9,851 nt of DNA from Deltaproteobacteria bacterium (GTDB lineage: Bacteria > Desulfobacterota > Binatia > UBA9968 > CAXXLF01). A program made the translations under genes and the position numbers. Where the stretch lies: NCBI GenBank assembly GCA_022571535.1, contig JACZXR010000049.1, positions 1-9,851 of the forward strand, given 5' to 3'. The first letter of the stretch is position 1; each line of letters starts with the position of its first letter. Shown here piece by piece: positions 6,026 through 9,851 of the stretch. Under the pieces are notes generated by a model that was not told where the DNA came from, ran no database searches, and was given only the letters and a program-made list of their open reading frames with translations.

Positions 6026-7348
6026 ATGGCGCGGCATGTCATAATCGGTGCGGGGACCGCGGGCTGGAACGCAATTACGACACTGCGCGAGCTGGATAAG
6101 GGGGGTTCTGAAATCATTTTGGTTTCAGAAGAAGCGCCCTACTCTCGGATGGTGCTTCCCTATTACTTGGCGCAAAGCATCGGGGAATCCCATGTTTATA
6201 CTGCAAGCTCGTCGCGGCTGGCTGAGCTTAAAGTCGAGACCCGGATCGGCCAACGGGCCGAGCAGATCGATTCGGCTGCGAAAAAGCTTGTTCTAGAAGG
6301 CGGTGGGGAGATTGAATACGACAACCTATTGATCGCTACGGGATCATCTCCCCTCAAGGCCCCGGTGCCTGGAGCAGATGGCGACAACGTCCATAGCTTC
6401 TGGACACTTTCCCAGGCGCAAACTGTCACTGCAGGCCTGCGTAAAGAAGCCCGCGTGGCTGTCATAGGGGCAGGATTTATCTCTTTTACCATCCTGAATG
6501 CTCTGGTGAACCGAGGCGCCATTCTTACGGTGGTTGAGCTTGAATCCAGGATATTACCGCGGATGGTTGATGAAACCGGAGCGACAATCGTCGAAAAATG
6601 GCTGGCAGAGCGTGGCGTGGTCGTAAGGACAGCTACGAAGCTTTCCGCAATTGAAGATAAAAATGGTGCCAAACTTTTAAAATTTGAAAATGGTCCCGAT
6701 TTAGAAGCCGATCTAGTCATCATGGCTACTGGCATCAGACCCAACATCGAATGGACAAGGAGTTCAGGCATTGAGATTAACTCCGGAATCTTGGTCGACG
6801 ATCACTGCAGGACAAACATCCCCAACATCTTTGCCGCGGGCGATATTGCTGAAGGCCCTGATATCGTGACTGGTAGGAAGGCGGTCCATGCCATCGAGCC
6901 GACCGCCATGCTGCACGGGCGCATCGCCGCTGCGAATATGGCCGGGGACGATACGGCCTTTGCGGGAAGTTTGCTGATGAACATCGTTGACGTTCTTGAT
7001 CTTGAAATCGCAAGTTTTGGCGCCTGGGACGATCCGGAAGCCGAAGCCTTTGAGGCCGTCCAGCCCGACCGGCCCGCCTTCCGGAAGCTTCTTTTCCGCG
7101 GCGGGCGTGTCGTGGGCGCCGTCATATTGGGCAAAACACGCGACATCTGGACCACGAACGATGTCGGGATGCTCAAGGGCCTGGTCTATACCGGCGTGGA
7201 TCTTTCCGATTGGAAAGACCATCTCCGGCATAATCCTTTTGACGTCAAACGCGCCTTCCTCGCTGCAGGAACCGCGGGGCAATTGCTTTCCAAAACGGTT
7301 TTGGGAAGGCCATCGGTTCCGGCGGGGGAGATTGCCATTTCATCTTAG
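6026..7348 (+). CDS. FAD-dependent NAD(P)H oxidoreductase, AorC-like
   Basis: Flavin subunit of 440 residues of the two-dinucleotide-binding-domain class (pyridine nucleotide-disulfide and nitrite reductase/NADH oxidase relatives). The FAD Rossmann motif G8-A-G10-T-A-G13 is at the N-terminus, an IATG motif at about 103-106, a second nucleotide-binding motif G148-A-G150-F-I-S153 for NAD(P)H, and the FAD motif A270-A-G272-D273. There is no CxxxxC redox-active disulfide, so it is not a disulfide reductase. Together with the neighbouring ferredoxin and AOR catalytic genes, its likely role is electron exchange between the Fe-S chain and NAD(P)+, as AorC does. The ATG follows GGGGGTGAGC two bases after the previous stop, suggesting translational coupling. 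In the second Rossmann motif the third glycine is replaced by serine. Confidence 0.92.
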   Translation: MARHVIIGAGTAGWNAITTLRELDKGGSEIILVSEEAPYSRMVLPYYLAQSIGESHVYTASSSRLAELKVETRIGQRAEQIDSAAKKLVLEGGGEIEYDNLLIATGSSPLKAPVPGADGDNVHSFWTLSQAQTVTAGLRKEARVAVIGAGFISFTILNALVNRGAILTVVELESRILPRMVDETGATIVEKWLAERGVVVRTATKLSAIEDKNGAKLLKFENGPDLEADLVIMATGIRPNIEWTRSSGIEINSGILVDDHCRTNIPNIFAAGDIAEGPDIVTGRKAVHAIEPTAMLHGRIAAANMAGDDTAFAGSLLMNIVDVLDLEIASFGAWDDPEAEAFEAVQPDRPAFRKLLFRGGRVVGAVILGKTRDIWTTNDVGMLKGLVYTGVDLSDWKDHLRHNPFDVKRAFLAAGTAGQLLSKTVLGRPSVPAGEIAISS

Positions 7349-7350
7349 CC

Positions 7351-7358
7351 AGGGGAGG
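7351..7358 (+). promoter_or_regulatory. Ribosome binding site supporting a TTG start
   Basis: AGGGGAGG lies 7 nt before TTG 7366-7368. No ATG or GTG is suitably placed nearby in the same frame, so the TTG start of the AOR subunit is well supported. Confidence 0.75.
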
Positions 7359-7365
7359 CATTTTC

Positions 7366-9249
7366 TTGACCGATTCGATTTTCGCTTATGCAGGTCAGAT
7401 TCTTCGTGTGGATCTTTCCTCGGGAAAAACATGGACCGAGCCCTTTGAAGCCGAAGACCGCCGCAAGTGGATCGGCGGCACGGGCCTGGGCGCTAAAATT
7501 CTTTGGAAGGAAGTGCCGCCCGAGGCGGGGTGGGACCATCCTGAAAACCGTTTGGTGATGGCCACAGGACCCCTTGCGGGCCTTCCCGTTTGGGGAACAG
7601 GCGGGCTCACGGTGGTCACCCGCGGCGCCTTGACCAACGGTGCGACCAACACCCAGGCAAACGGGTTCTTCGGCGCGAATCTTAAATGCTGCGGCTTCGA
7701 CGCCATCGTCATCCAGGGCCAATCGCCGGAGTGGGTTTATCTTCATGTTCATAGCGACGGCGTTGAGCTGCGGGATGCTTCTTCCCTTTTAGGGAAAGAC
7801 ACCTGGCAGACCCAGCAGGCGCTTGAGGAGGTGACAGCGTTAAACGGTCATAACCTGAGCGTATACAGCATCGGCCCTGCTGGAGAAAACCTGGTGCGTT
7901 TTGCGGCGATTCAAGGAGATTACGGCCATGTCGCCAGTAAAAATGGCTGCGGCGCGGTCATGGGGAAAAAGAAGCTCAAAGCCGTCGCCATTGAACGAGG
8001 CAAGAAAGGAATCGCAGCGGCTCATCCTAGAGCGCTATACGCCGCGGCCGACGAGATCGCCCACAACCTGAAGACCGATGCCTCCACCCGCGGTCTTTAC
8101 CTTTTTGGCACATTAGGCGGTGTCAGGAACCTCTATGGCATGGGTGCCCTGCCCATCCGAAACTACACGACCAATGTCTGGCCTGAAGATGTCGACACGA
8201 AAAAATGGGAGGGCAAAAACCTCCGCGAGGGATTTGACCACAGAGGGCACCAGTGCAGCGCGTGCGGCATGCACCATTGCCACATGCTTGTCATCGGCTC
8301 AGGTCGGCATAAGGGAGAAGTCGTCGATGAGCCCGAATACGAGGGCTGGTCCGGCGCAGGCTGGGCGATTGGGGCAACGGAGCCCAGCGAGGTAGCCTGG
8401 CTCAACGACCGTCTGGATCGGGCCTGTGTGGATGTGAACGAGTTCGGCTGGCTGTGCGGCTGGGTGATGGAATGCCAGCAAAAAGGATATCTATCTGATA
8501 AAGACCTTGGTTTTCGCCTTGAATGGGGCGACGTGGAAGGCGCCAACAGACTTTTGCAGATGATTTACCGGCGAGAGGGGCTGGGAGATTTGCTGGCCGA
8601 AGGGGTGAAGCGCGCGGCTGAAAAGCTTGGGGGTGAGGCCGCCGATTGCGCCATCTACACCGAAATTGGCAACACCCCCCGGGGACATGATCATCGCTCG
8701 CGCTGGGAGGAGATGCTCGACACTTGCACCGGTAGCGGAGGCACATTAGATACCGCTCCTCCTGTCCAGCCCACAGAGTTTGGCCTTCCCGCCCGGATTG
8801 AGCCTCAGGACCCGGAAGCCGTTCCCAAACAGGTGGGCGTGCTCCGAGGACGGAGAACTTTTGAAGATTCTTTGGGCGCCTGTGCTTTTACCACACGGGT
8901 TTCGATGCACGTCCTTTGCCGGTCGGTGGAAGCAGCCACGGGCTGGGATTTCAGGATGGAAGAAGCCATCCGGAACGGAAGGCGAACGGCCGCCCTATTG
9001 CGCGCGTTTAATCTTCGTTGTGGCATCGGCCCTGAACTTGAGAAGCCATCCAAACGCTATTGTTCAACCCCTGTTAATGGACCGGTTGCGGGTGTTTCGA
9101 TTTCGGACCACTGGGAGAAGATGCTTGATATCTGGTACGAAACGGTTGGTTACGACCGAAAAACCGGAAGGCCCACGCCCGAAACCCTCCGTTCGCTTGA
9201 GCTCGAAGAGGTGATCGAATCCCTTTGGGGTGCTGAGGTGAAAACCTAG
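7366..9249 (+). CDS. aor: Tungsten-type aldehyde:ferredoxin oxidoreductase catalytic subunit, AorB-like
   Basis: Catalytic subunit of 627 residues carrying a bis-pterin tungsten (or molybdenum) site and one [4Fe-4S] cluster; it oxidises aldehydes to acids, reversibly with a low-potential donor. The N-terminal domain has TGPLAG, TVVTRGALT and FFGANLK; the IGPAGENLVRFAAI block and GAVMGKKKLKA follow. The cluster ligands appear to be C297, C300, C305 and C506 (in DSLGAC), matching Pyrococcus C288/C291/C295/C494 except for one extra residue before the third Cys. PEYE (323-326) and H441 in RGHDHR correspond by position to the active-site Glu and His regions. The pterin-proximal block reads D356-V-N-E-F-G-W-L-C364 instead of the usual GLD form. 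The TTG start is set by its ribosome site. Neighbours suggest an NAD-linked AorABC enzyme. A class II benzoyl-CoA reductase subunit (BamB), in the same family, is the main alternative, but no other bam genes are visible. Confidence 0.9.
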   Translation: MTDSIFAYAGQILRVDLSSGKTWTEPFEAEDRRKWIGGTGLGAKILWKEVPPEAGWDHPENRLVMATGPLAGLPVWGTGGLTVVTRGALTNGATNTQANGFFGANLKCCGFDAIVIQGQSPEWVYLHVHSDGVELRDASSLLGKDTWQTQQALEEVTALNGHNLSVYSIGPAGENLVRFAAIQGDYGHVASKNGCGAVMGKKKLKAVAIERGKKGIAAAHPRALYAAADEIAHNLKTDASTRGLYLFGTLGGVRNLYGMGALPIRNYTTNVWPEDVDTKKWEGKNLREGFDHRGHQCSACGMHHCHMLVIGSGRHKGEVVDEPEYEGWSGAGWAIGATEPSEVAWLNDRLDRACVDVNEFGWLCGWVMECQQKGYLSDKDLGFRLEWGDVEGANRLLQMIYRREGLGDLLAEGVKRAAEKLGGEAADCAIYTEIGNTPRGHDHRSRWEEMLDTCTGSGGTLDTAPPVQPTEFGLPARIEPQDPEAVPKQVGVLRGRRTFEDSLGACAFTTRVSMHVLCRSVEAATGWDFRMEEAIRNGRRTAALLRAFNLRCGIGPELEKPSKRYCSTPVNGPVAGVSISDHWEKMLDIWYETVGYDRKTGRPTPETLRSLELEEVIESLWGAEVKT

Positions 9250-9254
9250 AGTCC

Positions 9255-9259
9255 GGAGG
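9255..9259 (+). promoter_or_regulatory. Ribosome binding site favouring the GTG start of the MoaD-like gene
   Basis: GGAGG lies 8 nt before GTG 9268-9270 and 14 nt before the in-frame ATG 9274-9276, so the GTG is preferred. Confidence 0.6.
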
Positions 9260-9267
9260 TTAAGGGC

Positions 9268-9588
9268 GTGCAAATGAGCGAGCCGGTTTTTAAAGTAAAT
9301 GTGGAGTTGATGGCTTGGGCCACTGTGTTTGTGGGCGGCGACGGGAGCGACCGCAAGAATGCGGAAGTCGATGCCTTCTCCGGCGATACGGTGCGGGCGG
9401 TGCTCAAACGGCTGAGCGCCCGGCACCCTGATTTGGACAAGGCCCTTTGGCACGAGGGCACAGACTCTTTGAGCGAGCATTTAGAAATTGCTGTAAACGA
9501 CGCCCTTTTGGGCATTCACCATACTCTGGAGAGCGAGGTGAAGGCAGGCGATACCATCCTCCTCATGGGGCAGTTCATGGGGGGGTAA
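9268..9588 (+). CDS. MoaD/ThiS-family sulfur carrier protein
   Basis: A beta-grasp sulfur carrier of 106 residues with the C-terminal Gly-Gly that is adenylated and thiocarboxylated in MoaD proteins, donating sulfur for the pterin dithiolene. The C-terminal pattern VNDALLG...L..EVKAGDTILLMGQFMGG is typical, with the GDxI strand before the tail. The N-terminal part is longer than classical MoaD (about 80 residues), with a loop rich in Gly, Asp and Lys near 22-32. It lies 18 nt after the AOR gene. MoaD paralogues next to AOR genes are common and may be dedicated to the tungsten cofactor. ThiS is a less likely reading because no thiamine genes are nearby. It is the last gene of the operon. Confidence 0.88.
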   Translation: MQMSEPVFKVNVELMAWATVFVGGDGSDRKNAEVDAFSGDTVRAVLKRLSARHPDLDKALWHEGTDSLSEHLEIAVNDALLGIHHTLESEVKAGDTILLMGQFMGG

Positions 9589-9659
9589 GTGAGCGGAGGG
9601 TTAAATCTTGGGGTATGGCATTGGATTAATGGCTAGCTCGATAAGGATTGATTCAATGT

Positions 9660-9700
9660 AAACCCCGCCTCTTGAGACGGGCACAAAGCCGATGGGGTTT
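9660..9700 (+). terminator. Hairpin A downstream of the AOR operon
   Basis: AAACCCC (9660-9666) pairs perfectly with GGGGTTT (9694-9700). The enclosed 27 bases can form a smaller hairpin, for example GGC/GCC around ACAAA (9680-9690). There is no T run directly after it, so factor-independent termination is uncertain. It is the first of three abutting hairpins. Confidence 0.45.
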
Positions 9701-9733
9701 CCAAAGGGGAGAAGCGGCAGCTCTCCCCTTTGG
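9701..9733 (+). terminator. Hairpin B, perfect 12-bp stem, terminator-like
   Basis: CCAAAGGGGAGA (9701-9712) pairs perfectly with TCTCCCCTTTGG (9722-9733) around a 9-base loop. This is the strongest structure in the window. The A-tract, G-tract, C-tract, T-tract layout is like a bidirectional intrinsic terminator, although the T tract is only three bases and lies inside the stem. Confidence 0.55.
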
Positions 9734-9764
9734 TCGAACACGCGGATTCAAACACCGTGTTCGA
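9734..9764 (+). repeat. Hairpin C, perfect 9-bp stem
   Basis: TCGAACACG (9734-9742) pairs perfectly with CGTGTTCGA (9756-9764) around a 13-base loop. It begins on the base after hairpin B ends. No T run follows. Its function is unknown. Confidence 0.5.
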
Positions 9765-9851
9765 TATAACTTGATTCGATAAGACATATTACCCTTGTTT
9801 GTTCGATAGTTGTTTAACGCGGTCCCTTCGGCAATGAGCGGCGTCTTAACG

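Larger units (their letters stand above)
9589..9851. other. Gene-free 3' flank of the AOR operon
   Basis: No open frame with a credible start is seen in these 263 bases. Besides the three hairpins, the words TCGATAAG (9638-9645 and 9776-9783) and TTGATTC (9648-9654 and 9771-9777) occur on both sides of the hairpin block, and TGTTCGATA occurs at 9758-9766 and 9800-9808. No tRNA, rRNA or transposase is recognised. Confidence 0.5.

Noticed and set aside
6196..7282. Long minus-strand open frames opposite the flavoprotein gene
   Set aside because: They lie antisense to an unambiguous gene, have low-complexity or unfamiliar translations and lack ribosome sites; they are shadows of codon bias.
8163..8746. 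Minus-strand open frames opposite the AOR gene
   Set aside because: Composition is rich in Pro, Ser and Arg with no recognisable domain, and they are fully overlapped by a conserved gene.
9701..9780. Possible tRNA, including tRNA-Sec, because of an ATTCAAA loop and TTCGA words
   Set aside because: No acceptor, D-arm and T-arm can be laid out together; the sequence instead forms simple adjacent hairpins.
1..9851. CRISPR array, insertion sequence or phage genes
   Set aside because: No regularly spaced repeats, transposase or phage protein is seen on either strand.

Overview
The window is a piece of bacterial chromosome with moderately high G+C, tightly packed genes, and mostly ATG, GTG or TTG starts behind good Shine-Dalgarno sites. 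The taxon cannot be fixed from the sequence. A tungsten-type aldehyde oxidoreductase operon together with an apparent selenocysteine gene points to an anaerobe or facultative anaerobe, for example a Desulfobacterota-, NC10- or Rokubacteria-like lineage from an environmental sample. That placement is inference only.

Left part (1-3989). A uvrA-like excinuclease gene, cut by the left edge, meets a tail-to-tail minus-strand pair: a glutathione S-transferase (GST) gene followed by a gene with two NIPSNAP domains. The GST is the main discovery. A conventional reading starts at an internal GTG and lacks the active-site strand. Reading upstream through one in-frame TGA restores a perfect GST N-terminus with a U-P-W-C motif, an ATG, and an ideally spaced GGAGG. 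A perfect 7-bp hairpin with a G-starting loop lies about 20 nt after the TGA, as expected for a bacterial SECIS element. I therefore annotate it as a selenocysteine-containing GST.

Middle (3990-5543). A complete aldo/keto reductase is transcribed divergently from the GST pair. After it comes a decayed RelE/ParE-type toxin gene with two compensating frameshifts and a possible antitoxin remnant, both on the minus strand. Next is a leader region with a plausible promoter and two hairpins.

Right part (5544-9588). A four-gene operon encodes a ferredoxin with four [4Fe-4S] binding motifs, an FAD/NAD(P)H oxidoreductase, an aldehyde:ferredoxin oxidoreductase (AOR) family catalytic subunit, and a MoaD/ThiS-like sulfur carrier ending in Gly-Gly. 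The composition matches the AorABC type of NAD-linked tungsten AOR. Electrons would pass from the aldehyde at the W-pterin through Fe-S clusters to FAD and NAD(P)+, or in reverse for acid reduction, and the MoaD-like protein would supply pterin dithiolene sulfur.

Right end (9589-9851). No gene is visible. The stretch holds three strong hairpins placed back to back with no spacer, flanked by short repeated words. A terminator cluster or a structured RNA or mobile-element end are both possible.
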